A stretch of DNA of 64,000 bases from positions 62,001-126,000 of the forward strand of contig JAFRAC010000015.1 of assembly GCA_017405595.1 (NCBI GenBank), in the 5' to 3' direction. Each line of letters starts with the position of its first letter. The stretch's first letter is position 1. A program made the position numbers and the translations under genes. This document shows, in pieces, positions 36,260-45,748 of this stretch. Source of the stretch: Thermoguttaceae bacterium (GTDB lineage Bacteria > Planctomycetota > Planctomycetia > Pirellulales > Thermoguttaceae). Below the pieces are notes generated by a model. That model did not search any database and was not told the DNA's origin. It worked only from the letters and a program-made list of their open reading frames with translations.

Positions 36260-37570
36260 CTACCCCCCTTTGCGGATCAGGTTGGTGCCGTCGGGAACGA
36301 CGGCGGCCTTTTCGATACAGATCACGCCGTCGCGGATCATGCCGAAAGAGGTTTCGGGGGTCTCGACAATCTTGTCGGGGTTCGTGATCGTCACGTTTTT
36401 GCCGATGCAGCAGTTCTTGTCGATGATCGCGCCGTCGATGGTGGTGTTGTCGCCGATTCCGATCGGCACCTTTCCTTCGGCCGCGACCTGCGCGAGCTCT
36501 TTCTGCGTCTGGTAGTAGTCCTGCCCCATCAGGATGGTGTTCCGAATCACGCAGTTTTTGCCGATCTGCGTGCGCAGCCCGACAATCGAGTTTTCGATGA
36601 CCGCGCCTTCGCCGATCGTGCAGCCGTCGGCGATCAGGCTCGAGCGGACCGTTGCGCCGCTCACGCGCGAGGCGGGAAGAAAGTTCGAGCGTGTATAGGT
36701 CGGCGCCGAGGCGACCGAAAGCATAAAGGGCGGGTCGTCGGCCGCCATCGCCAGGTTCGTCTCGAAAAAGGCGCCGATCGTACCGATATCTTCCCAGTAG
36801 CCGTCGAAGGGATGCACCTGTACATGCTTGGTGCGGATCGCGGCGGGAAAGACCTCTTTGCCGAAATCCTTGTAGTCGGTCTTTTCGAGCGACTCGATGA
36901 GCGTCTCTTTGTTGAACAGGTAGATTCCCATGCTCGCGAGGTAGTCACGGCCGTTCGCCTCGAGCCCCAGCGCCTCGATCGCGTCCGGGGAAATCCGGAC
37001 GTGGTCGAGTTCATAGTCGGTTTTCGGCTTTTCGAGGAATCCGACCACCCGGCCGCGGGAACCTTCTTTTTCGGAAAGGCGCATGATGCCGAACCCGGAA
37101 GCCTTGTCGCGCGTGACCGGCACCGCCGCGATCGTGACATCGGCGTGGGTGCCGATATGCGTTTCGATCATGTTGCGGAAATCCATCCGGTAGAGCTGGT
37201 CGCCCGAAAGGATCAGAACGTAGTCGATATCGCGCTGCGCGATGTAGTTCATGTTCTGCCGGACCGCATCGGCGGTTCCCTGGTACCAGGTGCCGCTGCG
37301 GTTCGTCTGCTGCGCGGCCAGGATTTCGACGAATCCGCGGCTGTAATCGTCGAACGTGTAGCAGCGGATATGGTGGTGCAGGCTGACCGAATTGAACTGG
37401 GTCGCCACGTAAATCTGCTTGAGCCCGCTGTTGATGCAGTTCGAAAGGGGAATGTCGATCAGGCGGTACTTCCCCCCGATCGGAACCGCCGGTTTGGCGC
37501 GGTACTTGGTGAGCGGATAAAGGCGGGTCCCCTGCCCGCCCCCCAATATGAGAACGACGACGTTGTTCAT
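36260..37570 (-). CDS. glgC: glucose-1-phosphate adenylyltransferase
   Basis: GlgC makes ADP-glucose for glycogen synthesis. The 436-residue protein has the nucleotide-binding start [30 protein letters not shown] around residue 130, FLEKPK near 186, and a C-terminal left-handed beta-helix rich in Gly and Ile for allosteric control. Length is normal. It has a good promoter (37681-37708) and a terminator of its own, so it is a single-gene unit. Confidence 0.95.
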   Translation of the reverse strand: MNNVVVLILGGGQGTRLYPLTKYRAKPAVPIGGKYRLIDIPLSNCINSGLKQIYVATQFNSVSLHHHIRCYTFDDYSRGFVEILAAQQTNRSGTWYQGTADAVRQNMNYIAQRDIDYVLILSGDQLYRMDFRNMIETHIGTHADVTIAAVPVTRDKASGFGIMRLSEKEGSRGRVVGFLEKPKTDYELDHVRISPDAIEALGLEANGRDYLASMGIYLFNKETLIESLEKTDYKDFGKEVFPAAIRTKHVQVHPFDGYWEDIGTIGAFFETNLAMAADDPPFMLSVASAPTYTRSNFLPASRVSGATVRSSLIADGCTIGEGAVIENSIVGLRTQIGKNCVIRNTILMGQDYYQTQKELAQVAAEGKVPIGIGDNTTIDGAIIDKNCCIGKNVTITNPDKIVETPETSFGMIRDGVICIEKAAVVPDGTNLIRKGG

Positions 37571-37680
37571 AATGACAGCCTTTATGGAACCGGCCGGCCG
37601 CAGACCGGGGCCGGTTCGGAAAAAGAGAGGAACGGTCCGCCGCGAACGGGCACGCGGCGGGCGACTAACAGTACAAGACC

Positions 37681-37708
37681 ATTATAAAAGAAGCGCGCAT
37701 CTTTTCAA
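37681..37708 (-). promoter_or_regulatory. promoter of glgC
   Basis: Minus strand TTGAAA (37703-37708), 16 bases, perfect TATAAT (37681-37686), about 110 bases before the start. Confidence 0.7.
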
Positions 37709-37744
37709 GTTTTCCTGCGCGCTCCGGCCGGCCGCCGCCGGCAC

Positions 37745-37883
37745 AAAAAAATCCCGATCCCGCGGAACCGGATGAAAAGAAGGGTCCGAAACGATGTATC
37801 GACTTGGTTTGAGTTCCCCAATTGGGTGACGGCCGCTTGGGTTAATGAATTCGGAATTCTTTTCAGGTTCTTCGGGATCGGGA
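37745..37883 (-). ncRNA. putative 139-nt structured non-coding RNA
   Basis: On the minus strand an 11-base-pair perfect closing stem (arms 37873-37883 and 37752-37762) is followed at once by seven U's (37751-37745). Inside it, further pairs continue the same helix: 5 (37866-37870 with 37765-37769), 9 (37857-37865 with 37773-37781) and 6 (37850-37855 with 37785-37790), leaving a 59-nt apical region. No protein frame is likely. A candidate promoter lies just upstream (37888-37917). It does not show the signatures of SRP RNA, tmRNA or RNase P; a 6S-type RNA is possible but unproven. It sits between mraZ and glgC. Confidence 0.55.
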
Positions 37884-37887
37884 CGCG

Positions 37888-37917
37888 ATAATCCTAGATC
37901 GATTGCCCGACCGGCAA
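37888..37917 (-). promoter_or_regulatory. candidate promoter of the non-coding RNA
   Basis: Minus strand TTGCCG (37912-37917), 18 bases, GATTAT (37888-37893). Predicted start falls within a base or two of the closing stem of the RNA. Confidence 0.38.
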
Positions 37918-37994
37918 AGGGAAGGTGTTCGTCCTTGAATTCCTTTCTGTTAGAGGGCGGTTTTGGGAATGAAAATGATTAACGGATGGTTCGA

Positions 37995-38486
37995 CTAACC
38001 CGCCTTCGAGAGGGAGGTTAAAATCTTGCGGAATTTCGGCATGCGCCGTTCGATGTAGCGGATCCACTTTTCGGGATGCCAGATTTCGATACTGACCGCC
38101 GCGCCGATCACCATGACTTCGCTTCCCGGCTGGACCCGCAGAAACTCGCGGAACCCCTCGGGAATCAGAAGCCGGCCTTTGCCGGCAAGCTGGATCGGCC
38201 GGTAGCCGGTCGAAAGGAGCCTGCCCAAAAGCTGGAGCTGCGGAAGGCGGTCGGTGTAATCGCCCATCTCCTGATGGAGCTGGACCAGTTCGACCCGCTT
38301 GCTGAACTCCTTTTCCCACGACTCCTGCGGCCAGAGGCTGATACAGCCGGGACGCTCTTTGACCAGCACGCAGTCGCCCCCTTCGCCGACCGGAAAAAGC
38401 TCGGTGAGCTTTTCGGGAAGCGAGAGGCGGTAGCGGTCGTCCAGTTTGCGGCTGAACTCGCCTTGGATGATCTTCGTCTCCGACAT
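37995..38486 (-). CDS. mraZ: transcriptional regulator MraZ
   Basis: MraZ is the DNA-binding regulator that normally heads the division and cell-wall (dcw) cluster. The 163-residue protein has two AbrB-like MraZ domains: GEFSRKLDDRYRLSLP near 9-24 and GKGRLLIPEGFREFL near 101-115, with the usual EIWHPEKW end. No mraW, fts or mur gene follows it; the next gene on the strand is glgC, past the non-coding RNA. Direct repeats upstream (38526-38582) are probably its own operator. Confidence 0.92.
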   Translation of the reverse strand: MSETKIIQGEFSRKLDDRYRLSLPEKLTELFPVGEGGDCVLVKERPGCISLWPQESWEKEFSKRVELVQLHQEMGDYTDRLPQLQLLGRLLSTGYRPIQLAGKGRLLIPEGFREFLRVQPGSEVMVIGAAVSIEIWHPEKWIRYIERRMPKFRKILTSLSKAG

Positions 38487-38525
38487 GCGCGGCGAATCTT
38501 TCCGGTTTCAGGCGGTGGGCAAGAA

Positions 38526-38582
38526 TCCCACGAAAAATGGTGATTTCGAGGTATTTTGGGCATGTTTCCCACGAAATATGGT
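38526..38582 (-). promoter_or_regulatory. direct repeats, probable MraZ operator
   Basis: TCCCACGAAAAATGGT (38526-38541) and TCCCACGAAATATGGT (38567-38582) differ at one base and lie 41 bases apart, about four helical turns. Each holds GTGGG on the minus strand, the core MraZ recognises in known cases. The upstream copy covers the likely transcription start of mraZ. Confidence 0.6.
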
Positions 38583-38585
38583 TTC

Positions 38586-38613
38586 AATTTACCAGATAAT
38601 TACGAGAATGCAA
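38586..38613 (-). promoter_or_regulatory. promoter of mraZ
   Basis: Minus strand TTGCAT (38608-38613), 16 bases, TAAATT (38586-38591), immediately upstream of the first repeat. Confidence 0.55.
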
Positions 38614-38764
38614 GTAAAAACTTTAATGAAAACCGGATTTTTTTCGATTTTTTTTGAAATTCTTCGGAATCGGCTCAAAACGGGGGGGAAACGCCCCTTT
38701 CGGACCCCCCCGGAGGCGCGGAAAGGGGCGGGGAGGATTTTCCCCTTTTTTTGTTTCCCCCCCC

Positions 38765-38792
38765 TTGCGAGGGGGCAATCCTTCTGTATAAT
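38765..38792 (+). promoter_or_regulatory. promoter of tRNA-Asp
   Basis: TTGCGA (38765-38770), 16 bases, perfect TATAAT (38787-38792), 38 bases before the tRNA. Confidence 0.65.
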
Positions 38793-38830
38793 CAGGTGTG
38801 CTGGCGGGGTTTCCCCGCGGCAAATGGTTT

Positions 38831-38904
<74 letters not shown>

Positions 38905-38910
38905 CTTTTG

Positions 38911-38936
38911 GGGCCGGTTTTGCCGGCCCTTTTTTT
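38911..38936 (+). terminator. terminator after tRNA-Asp
   Basis: GGGCCGG (38911-38917) pairs with CCGGCCC (38923-38929), loop TTTTG, then seven T's. Confidence 0.85.
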
Positions 38937-38997
38937 ATCCCCGTTTCCGCCCTTTTGACGCAGCTCATGCAAGGCGCGGCGTCTGCGAGAAGTAACC

Positions 38998-39870
38998 ATG
39001 TCCGATCCGGAAAAAACAATGCTTGGGGGATACAGCGGCGGCGGGCGCGCTCATAAAATCAGGCTCGGCGAAATGACCGTCGAAGGGTTTTCGCGCGCGC
39101 CGATCAAGTCGTTCTGGCGGATTCCGGAACTGAAGCTCGGATTCGATCTCGGCTGGCAGCCGTGGGAATACATGGGCACGCCCCGGTGGTTCATCACTCA
39201 TACACACATGGACCACATTCTCGCGCTTCCCGCCTACGCCGCGCGCCGCCAGATGATGGACATGACCCCGCCGACGGTCTATCTGCCCGCGCAAAAGGCC
39301 GGCGATGCGCAAATGCTCCTGAACGCCTTTACGCGCCTCGACAACGGGCGGCTCCCCTGCCGGCTGGTCGGCGTCATGCCGGGGGACGAGCTCGAGATTT
39401 CCCGCGAACTGGTGGTCACCGTCTCGAAAACCTACCACTCGGTCCATTCGGTCGGCTACATCGTCTGGGAGCGGCGCAAGAAACTCAAGCCGGAGTATCT
39501 CGGGCTGCCCGGCCCGAAAATCCGCGACCTTAAAGAGTCGGGCGTCGAAATCACCTACGAGGTGCGGTTCCCCCGCGTGGCGTATCTGGGGGATTCGACC
39601 GTTCAGGGCCTCGACGAGACCCCCGCGATGTACCGGGCCGACGTGCTGATCACCGAAATGACGTTCGTCTCGCCCGATGTTACGGCCGACATGCTCCGTT
39701 CGGCGGGCCACATCCACCTCGACGACATCGTAAAGCGGCAGGACCGGTTCGAAAACAAGATGGTCATTGCCGGCCACTTTTCGGCGCGATACACAAATCA
39801 CGAAATCCTCACGCGTGTCCATGCGGCGCTCCCCGACATGCTCGGCGGCCGGCTCCATCTTTGGCTCTAG
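38998..39870 (+). CDS. MBL-fold metal-dependent hydrolase (RNase Z-like)
   Basis: The 290-residue protein has the metallo-beta-lactamase metal motif HTHMDH (68-73; HxHxDH), VAYLGDST in the middle and GHFSARYT near the end, in the order seen in ribonuclease Z-type proteins. This family processes tRNA 3' ends, and its position right after tRNA-Asp is suggestive, but the exosite arm of true RNase Z is not evident and other hydrolases share the fold. The start is ATG 38998. It is probably transcribed separately from the tRNA, whose terminator precedes it. Confidence 0.78.
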   Translation: MSDPEKTMLGGYSGGGRAHKIRLGEMTVEGFSRAPIKSFWRIPELKLGFDLGWQPWEYMGTPRWFITHTHMDHILALPAYAARRQMMDMTPPTVYLPAQKAGDAQMLLNAFTRLDNGRLPCRLVGVMPGDELEISRELVVTVSKTYHSVHSVGYIVWERRKKLKPEYLGLPGPKIRDLKESGVEITYEVRFPRVAYLGDSTVQGLDETPAMYRADVLITEMTFVSPDVTADMLRSAGHIHLDDIVKRQDRFENKMVIAGHFSARYTNHEILTRVHAALPDMLGGRLHLWL

Positions 39871-39907
39871 CCGGCGGAGGGGAACCGGTCGGCGCGCCGC
39901 GCGCGCC

Positions 39908-39935
39908 TTGCCACCTGCCCGGTATCTGGTAAGAT
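39908..39935 (+). promoter_or_regulatory. promoter of ffh
   Basis: TTGCCA (39908-39913), 16 bases, TAAGAT (39930-39935; overlaps GATAAT). About 88 bases before ffh. Confidence 0.5.
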
Positions 39936-40023
39936 AATAGGGTCATGATTGCGCGGCGGCGCCCCGTTCATCACGGCGCCGCCGTTTTCCGAACAGTTCT
40001 GTCTATCAGGTTGAAAACGTCCC

Positions 40024-41487
40024 ATGTTTGAATCACTTCAGGAAAGCCTGAGTTCCGCGTTCCGAACGATGATCGGCCGCGGACGGATCACCGAGTCGAA
40101 TATCCGCGAGGGGATGGCCCTTGTCCGCACATCCCTTTTGGAGGCGGATGTCAGTGTTTCGGTCGTGCGCGAGTTTGTCGCGAAAGTGACCGAAAAATCG
40201 CTCGGCGAAGAAGTTCTGAAAGTTCTCAACCCGACCGAACAGATCGTCAAAATCGTCAACGACGAGCTGATTGAGCTGATGGGGCCGGTCAACCCGGAAA
40301 TCCCCTTCAAAAAGCCGCTGACCGTTTTAATGCTCTGCGGCCTTCAGGGTTCGGGAAAGACGACCACCTGCGGAAAGCTGGGGCACCGGTTCCAGAAGCA
40401 GGGGCTCAAGCCGATGTTCGTCGCCGCCGACCTGCAGCGCCCCGCCGCGATCGACCAGCTCGAAGTCCTGGGCAACACGCTCGGGATTCCGGTCTATACC
40501 GACCGTGTCTCGAAAGACCCGGTTGAAGTCTGCCAGGCGGCCTCGAAAAAAGCCCTTGCCGAAGGGGCCGACGTGCTCATCCTCGATACCGCCGGCCGGC
40601 TGCACATCGACCAGGAGCTGATGGACCAGCTCCAGCGGGTCGAACGGAGGCTCAACCCCGATCAGGTCTACTTCGTGGTCGACTCGATGACGGGGCAGGA
40701 CGCGGTCAACAGCGCGCGGGCGTTCAACGACGCGCTGGAGCTCGACGGCGTCATTCTGACGAAACTCGACGGCGATACACGCGGCGGCGCGGCCCTTTCG
40801 GTCAAGTCGGTGACCGGAGTGCCGATCAAGTTCATCGGAACGGGGGAAACGCTCGACGACCTCGACGAGTTCCATCCCGACCGGATGGCAAGCCGGATCC
40901 TCGGGATGGGCGATCTGGCGACCCTCATCGAATCGGCGCAGTCGAAGATCGACGAGGACGAGCTCCTCCAGCAGCAAAAGCGGCTCGAGCAGGGGCTGTT
41001 CACCCTCGACGATTTCCGGAAGCAGATGTCGCAGATCACCCGGCTCGGCTCGTTCGGAAAAATCCTGAGTTTCCTTCCCGGCATGGGGCAGCTGAACAAG
41101 ATGATCGGGTCGATGAACGTCGATCCCGACCAGCAGATCCGGAAGATCGGCGGAATCATCGACTCGATGACCCTCGCCGAACGCCGGAACCCGCGGATCA
41201 TCGACCAGAGGCGGCGCCAGCGTATCGCAAACGGCGCGGGGGTTCCCCCCAACCAGGTTTCGGAACTGCTGAAAATGTTCTTCCCGATGGCCGACATGAT
41301 GAAGCAGATGGGGAAACTCGGCGCCGCCGACCGGATGCGCGCGGTCCAGATGATGACGCAGCAGGTTCAGCAGGGGGCGTTCGGCCAGACCCAGAAGAAG
41401 GGGACCGGAAAACGGCTCACTCCGAAAGAGCGCGCCGAACAGCGCAAACGTCTTGAAAAAGAGCGTAAAAAGAAGAAGCGCCGCTGA
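40024..41487 (+). CDS. ffh: signal recognition particle protein Ffh
   Basis: Ffh binds signal sequences and SRP RNA to target proteins to the membrane. The 487-residue protein has the N domain, the GTPase domain with GLQGSGKT (106-113), DTAGRLHID near 188 and [11 protein letters not shown] near 245, and the methionine-rich M domain ending in a Lys/Arg-rich tail (KKKKRR). A proline/glutamine-rich segment lies before the tail. It precedes the rpsP operon, an arrangement common in bacteria. Confidence 0.97.
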   Translation: MFESLQESLSSAFRTMIGRGRITESNIREGMALVRTSLLEADVSVSVVREFVAKVTEKSLGEEVLKVLNPTEQIVKIVNDELIELMGPVNPEIPFKKPLTVLMLCGLQGSGKTTTCGKLGHRFQKQGLKPMFVAADLQRPAAIDQLEVLGNTLGIPVYTDRVSKDPVEVCQAASKKALAEGADVLILDTAGRLHIDQELMDQLQRVERRLNPDQVYFVVDSMTGQDAVNSARAFNDALELDGVILTKLDGDTRGGAALSVKSVTGVPIKFIGTGETLDDLDEFHPDRMASRILGMGDLATLIESAQSKIDEDELLQQQKRLEQGLFTLDDFRKQMSQITRLGSFGKILSFLPGMGQLNKMIGSMNVDPDQQIRKIGGIIDSMTLAERRNPRIIDQRRRQRIANGAGVPPNQVSELLKMFFPMADMMKQMGKLGAADRMRAVQMMTQQVQQGAFGQTQKKGTGKRLTPKERAEQRKRLEKERKKKKRR

Positions 41488-41507
41488 TTCGCCCGTCCGC
41501 TCCCCCC

Positions 41508-41535
41508 TTGCAGCCTTCGGTCTCTATGATAATAT
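41508..41535 (+). promoter_or_regulatory. probable promoter of rpsP-trmD-rplS
   Basis: TTGCAG (41508-41513), 16 bases, TAATAT (41530-41535) within an AT-rich stretch. Leader of about 70 bases. Confidence 0.5.
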
Positions 41536-41607
41536 AGAGTGATTATTATATATAAACATAACTTTCATTAAACCTTACGCCTTCCAGGCAACACTAAGGA
41601 GAAGACC

Positions 41608-42066
41608 TTGGCAGTCAGAATTCGTTTAAAGATGATGGGACGCAAACACCGTCCTTTCTTCCGTCTGTGCGCGATGGACGTCCGCAAACCGCGTGACGGC
41701 CGCGTTCTCGAAGAGCTCGGCATCTACGACCCGATGGTTCCCGATACCGATGCCCGCGCCATTCTCAAGGGCGACCGGATCGATTATTGGCTCGGCGTCG
41801 GGGCGATCCCGTCTCCGAAAGCCGCTGTGCTTATCAAAAAGTACGGCACCAACGGCACCAACCTTGAAGCTCAAGAGGCCGCTCTTGCCAAGCTGAAGAA
41901 CAAGCCGCGTTACGTGGCCTCGGCCGAAAAGGCTGTCATTTCGATGACGGCTCCCGAACCGGCCGCCGAAGCGCCTGCCGAAGCCCCGGCCGAAGCCGAT
42001 GCTGCGGCTGAAGCCCCGGCCGAAGCGCCGGCCGATCCCGAAGCTCCCGCCGAAAGCGCCGAGTAG
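41608..42066 (+). CDS. rpsP: 30S ribosomal protein S16
   Basis: S16 is a small-subunit assembly protein. The TTG start at 41608 is chosen for AAGGAG about 7 bases upstream. The conserved core (MAVRIRLKMMGRKHRPFFRL to about residue 85) is followed by an unusually long tail of about 50 residues made almost only of Ala, Glu, Pro and Asp repeats (APAEAPAEA). Typical S16 is 80-90 residues; here it is 152. First gene of rpsP-trmD-rplS. Confidence 0.95.
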   Translation: MAVRIRLKMMGRKHRPFFRLCAMDVRKPRDGRVLEELGIYDPMVPDTDARAILKGDRIDYWLGVGAIPSPKAAVLIKKYGTNGTNLEAQEAALAKLKNKPRYVASAEKAVISMTAPEPAAEAPAEAPAEADAAAEAPAEAPADPEAPAESAE

Positions 42067-42193
42067 TCGGGCAACGCGTTCTTTCCCATCAAGGGCATAC
42101 CGCCGCGGGCCGTCAAAAGCCCGCGGTTTTTGAACCCGGTTCAGATCGGCCGGGTTCAGCATATTTCAGGTCATCCGGAAAGCGGGGCCGCCT

Positions 42194-42901
42194 ATGCGTT
42201 TTGATGTACTGACTCTCTTCCCGGGAATCTTCGAGAGTTTCCTCGGCGAAAGTCTTCTCAAAAACGCGATCGAAACCGGCCTTGTTCAGGTGAACCTTCA
42301 CAACATCCGCGATTGGGCTTCCGACCGTCACGGCACCGTCGACGATACTCCTTACGGCGGCGGGGCGGGAATGGTCATGAAAGTCGATCGCGTGGTCCCC
42401 TGCGTCGAAGATGTGCGCGCGGCCGGCACCGAACCGGGCCGCCTGATTCTTCTCACGCCGCAGGGCCGGCCGCTGAAACAGCCCCTCGTCGAAGAGCTCG
42501 CCCTCGAAAAGAGGATCCTTCTCCTCTGCGGGCGCTACGAGGGGTTCGACCAGCGGGTCGTCGAGCTGCTGCAGCCCGACGAAATTTCGCTCGGCGACTT
42601 CGTTCTCAACGGGGGCGAGGTTGCCGCGATGGCGGTCATCGAGTCGGTGATCCGGCTTCTGCCCGGCGTTCTGGGCGATGCCGATTCGGCCCGGTACGAT
42701 TCGTTTTCGTCCGGGAACCGGCTTCTGGAAGAGCCGCAATACACGCGCCCGCGGGAGTACCGCGGTCTGGAAGTTCCCGAAATCCTCCTTTCGGGAAACC
42801 ACGGCGAGGTCGACCGGTGGCGGGCCGAACAGCGGCTCCGCCGGACGCAGGAGCGCCGTCCTGACCTGCTCGGCGGGTGCGAAACCGAAAAGAACAAATA
42901 A
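42194..42901 (+). CDS. trmD: tRNA (guanine-37-N1)-methyltransferase
   Basis: TrmD makes m1G37 in tRNAs and prevents frameshifting. The 235-residue protein has the SPOUT-family features: FDVLTLFPG at the start, [11 protein letters not shown] near 54-64, [13 protein letters not shown] near 112-124 and [13 protein letters not shown] near 131-143. Length is normal. The order rpsP-trmD-rplS is conserved in many bacteria. A weak hairpin with T's (42916-42940) follows. Confidence 0.95.
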   Translation: MRFDVLTLFPGIFESFLGESLLKNAIETGLVQVNLHNIRDWASDRHGTVDDTPYGGGAGMVMKVDRVVPCVEDVRAAGTEPGRLILLTPQGRPLKQPLVEELALEKRILLLCGRYEGFDQRVVELLQPDEISLGDFVLNGGEVAAMAVIESVIRLLPGVLGDADSARYDSFSSGNRLLEEPQYTRPREYRGLEVPEILLSGNHGEVDRWRAEQRLRRTQERRPDLLGGCETEKNK

Positions 42902-43053
42902 GTCTTCGGGTTGTCCGGAACCTTTGTTCCGAACTTCTTTTTAGCCCGGAACGGTTATTGCCGGGAGTTCTTAACGAAGGCTTCAGAGGGAATGGGGGGC
43001 TGTTGCCGGCCTCTGCTTTCCATAACTTTCTACGAAAGGGTAAAGGTTTATCC

Positions 43054-43506
43054 GTGTCCCAAGAACTTCTAAGAAAAGCCGACGCGCTTGGCACCAAGCA
43101 AGAGGTCTCCAAGTTTGATATCGGCGATACCGTCAACGTTCACTGCAAAATCCTCGAAGGGGGAAAAGAACGTATCCAGATCTTCAACGGCGTCGTTATC
43201 GCCAAGAGCGGCGGCGGCCCCCGCGAGATGTTCACCGTGCGCCGCATCGTGAATAACGAAGGCGTCGAACGGAAGTTCCCCCTTCATTCCCCGAAGATCG
43301 CCAAGGTCGAGGTCGTCCGTTCGGCTGTTGTCCGCCGCGCGAAGCTCTACTTCCTGCGCGACCGTATCGGCAAGGCTGTCCGTCTGCAGGAACGCCGCGT
43401 CGAACGCGTGGCCGACGAAACCGCCAAAGCCGCCAAGATGAAGCGCGGCAAGAAGGCGAAGGCCGCCAAACGCGCGGCCAAAGAAGCCGCCGCGAAAGCC
43501 GAATAG
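43054..43506 (+). CDS. rplS: 50S ribosomal protein L19
   Basis: L19 sits at the 30S-50S interface. The start is GTG 43054 with AAAGG 8 bases upstream, giving 150 residues (MSQELLRKAD). It contains FDIGDTVNVHCKI, IQIFNGVVIAKSGGG, TVRRIVNNEGVERKFPLHSP and VRRAKLYFLRDR. A Lys/Ala-rich tail of about 35 residues extends beyond the usual end. Upstream, a CGGAAC/GTTCCG hairpin may be an attenuator. It ends at a strong terminator. Confidence 0.95.
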   Translation: MSQELLRKADALGTKQEVSKFDIGDTVNVHCKILEGGKERIQIFNGVVIAKSGGGPREMFTVRRIVNNEGVERKFPLHSPKIAKVEVVRSAVVRRAKLYFLRDRIGKAVRLQERRVERVADETAKAAKMKRGKKAKAAKRAAKEAAAKAE

Positions 43507-43535
43507 TTTTCGCCAAAGAACGCATTCCGCCGAAA

Positions 43536-43566
43536 GAGAGCGCGAGGGATTCGCGCTCTCTTTTTT
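43536..43566 (+). terminator. terminator after rplS
   Basis: Perfect 10-base-pair stem GAGAGCGCGA (43536-43545) with TCGCGCTCTC (43551-43560), loop GGGAT, then six T's. Confidence 0.88.
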
Positions 43567-43592
43567 GTACGGCGGAGAACGCCCGCCGGCCT

Positions 43593-43621
43593 TTGACGAT
43601 TATTTCCGAATTACTTATTTT
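43593..43621 (+). promoter_or_regulatory. possible promoter of the TPR-protein gene
   Basis: TTGACG (43593-43598), 17 bases, TATTTT (43616-43621), about 140 bases before the start. Confidence 0.35.
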
Positions 43622-43760
43622 TCCTATTTTTGCTATGGACAGAAGAACAGCTTTTTCTGTAAACTCGCGGGCGAGGGGAAACTCCCGATCGTAAAGAGGA
43701 GTGTATTCTCTCTCGCCGTTTCGGCTCAAACGGGTCTCAGATGGATAAAATGGTATCAGA

Positions 43761-45590
43761 ATGAAATCGATTGCGGGCAGGCACTTTTCTCTCCTGTGGG
43801 GAATAATTCTGTGGGGATTCTTTCCGCTCATCGCGGCGGCGCAGGACGCGCCGTTCCCGCCCGCTCCGGAACTGATGGGGGTTAGACCGGGACAAACGAC
43901 GCTCGCCGATCTGCGGCAGAATCCGGCGTTCGGCGAGGTGCAGGCCAAAAGCCAGCTCGGCGGCTACGACGTCTATACCTTCAAGATTCCCGATATGCCC
44001 GACATCCCGTTTGTTCAGCTCCTGATCAAAGACGGCCGGGTCGATGTCGTCGTCGTGAACCTCAAAGAGCCGCGCCTCATCGACGACGCGCGCGCCTCGT
44101 TCCGGGAAATCACCCGGGACTGCAAGCCGATCCTCGTTCAGGACACCGAAGGGAAGTTCCGGGAAGTCTATCCCGAAAGCGCCGTTTCGTTCGTCTTTAA
44201 AAAGAACGAGGAAGCGCCCGACAAGCCGAGCGACGAAGTGACCCAGATCGTCATGGAGCCGCTCAAGCCCGACTTCTTCCTGGTCCGCGCCGACGAAAAC
44301 CGCCGGAAACTCTTCGCCGGCGGCTCGATCGATGCGATCCTGGCCGATGCCGAAAGCGCGCTGCGCCTCGACCCGCAGAACGGGTCCGCCTACTGGCTTT
44401 TGGGAACGTGCGAGTTCCTCCTCGAAAACTACAGCGATGCGCTGAAATACGTCTCCCGGGCCATACAGATCAACGACCGCGTTCCGGAATACCATTTCCT
44501 GATGATGAGCATTCTCGAACGGACGAACTCCATCGACAACGGGCTGCGGTACTGGGAAGCCGTTCAGCAGATCTGCAAGACGAACCCGTTTCACGCGGCG
44601 GAACTCTCGGTGCTGCACGGGCAGCTTCTGCTGAAAAAGTCGGACGCCGACTGCGACGCCGCCATTGAAGAACTCCAGAAAGCCGCCGACAGTCTCAAGC
44701 CGATCCTGACCGAAGGCCGGTCCGACCGGGAAAAGCTCCAGGCTCTGGAACTGTCGGCCCGGCTCTATTCGGCGCTGGGCAGCGCGGTCGCGGCGAAAAA
44801 CTGGACCCAGCCCAAAGAACGGGAGAAAGCGTTCCTTTGGTTCAACGCGTCGAAAACCGTTCTCGACACCGCGCAGAAGCGGGACGCCTCGGCGATGATT
44901 CTCCTTCTCGACCTCTGGCGCAACGCTTCGGAAGCCGCGCTCGCCGCGCCGGAAGAGACCCAGATTGACGGGTTCCTGGCCGGAGTCGCCGAGAAGCTCG
45001 AAGGCGTGCTGCAGCAGAATATCGGCGTCCTCGAAAAGGAAATGATCCGCGTGAAAGCGGGCGAAACGTTCTTCAATGCGTTCCTGGCCGCCGACACCCG
45101 GGGGGATGCCGAGACCGCCGAAGCCGACGCGCTCAAAGCCTACGCGTTCCTGGAACCGTATCTCCAATCCCCGTCGAACCGGATCATGCAGATCATCGGG
45201 CCGGTCGACTACGAACTGGGAATCTACTTCAACGACCATCAGACCCATCAGGATCTTGCCGAAACCCTTCTGGCGCATGCCGGGGACTCGATTTCCGAGT
45301 CGCTGACCCTCGACGGTTCGGCGCTCGACGCGGACCAGGGGATCCGGCTCGTGAATATCGGAAAAGCCTACTGGTACGCCAACAACCGGCAGAAGGGGCT
45401 GGAACTGACCCAGCGCGGGGTCGCCGCCATCGAAAAGGCGGTGGCGGCGGGCAACTTCCCGAAAGAGGAGTACAGGGTTCCCTGCCAGAATCTCATCACC
45501 ATTTACGAAGCGCTCGGCGACACGGTGAACGCCGATCTCTGTTCCGAAAAAATGAACTCCCTCCTTGAAGGCGGGCCCCAATCTCATTAA
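43761..45590 (+). CDS. exported TPR-repeat protein of unknown function
   Basis: A 609-residue protein with a signal peptide (about 1-26, ending AAAQDA). The N-terminal domain (about 35-180) reads like a small secreted domain that begins GVRPGQTTLADL. From about 185 onward it has tetratricopeptide helices, such as DAESALRLDPQNGSAYWLLG followed by YSDALKYVSRAIQINDR, suggesting a scaffold for protein contacts in the periplasm or outside. No enzyme motif is visible. The glyA gene follows. I do not recognise an orthologue; planctomycete genomes hold many such proteins. Confidence 0.72.
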   Translation: MKSIAGRHFSLLWGIILWGFFPLIAAAQDAPFPPAPELMGVRPGQTTLADLRQNPAFGEVQAKSQLGGYDVYTFKIPDMPDIPFVQLLIKDGRVDVVVVNLKEPRLIDDARASFREITRDCKPILVQDTEGKFREVYPESAVSFVFKKNEEAPDKPSDEVTQIVMEPLKPDFFLVRADENRRKLFAGGSIDAILADAESALRLDPQNGSAYWLLGTCEFLLENYSDALKYVSRAIQINDRVPEYHFLMMSILERTNSIDNGLRYWEAVQQICKTNPFHAAELSVLHGQLLLKKSDADCDAAIEELQKAADSLKPILTEGRSDREKLQALELSARLYSALGSAVAAKNWTQPKEREKAFLWFNASKTVLDTAQKRDASAMILLLDLWRNASEAALAAPEETQIDGFLAGVAEKLEGVLQQNIGVLEKEMIRVKAGETFFNAFLAADTRGDAETAEADALKAYAFLEPYLQSPSNRIMQIIGPVDYELGIYFNDHQTHQDLAETLLAHAGDSISESLTLDGSALDADQGIRLVNIGKAYWYANNRQKGLELTQRGVAAIEKAVAAGNFPKEEYRVPCQNLITIYEALGDTVNADLCSEKMNSLLEGGPQSH

Positions 45591-45748
45591 AATAAAAGGG
45601 TGTAGCGAAAACGGCGCCGGAAGCCCTTAAGACCGTCTCTTTGGGCCCCGCCGGCGCGCGATCGTGTCTTTCCGCGCAGGGGGCGGTTTCCCCTTCCCCG
45701 CGGAAGACGCGGGCATTCCTCCTGACCCTGAAGAAAGAAGAACCATCC

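Noticed and set aside
37745..37883. Naming the hairpin RNA as 6S RNA
   Set aside because: A long helix is present but no clear central bubble and terminal stem; only the unnamed ncRNA call is supported.
38998..39870. Firm naming as ribonuclease Z (rnz)
   Set aside because: Metal motif fits, but the substrate-binding arm is not evident, so only the fold family is claimed.
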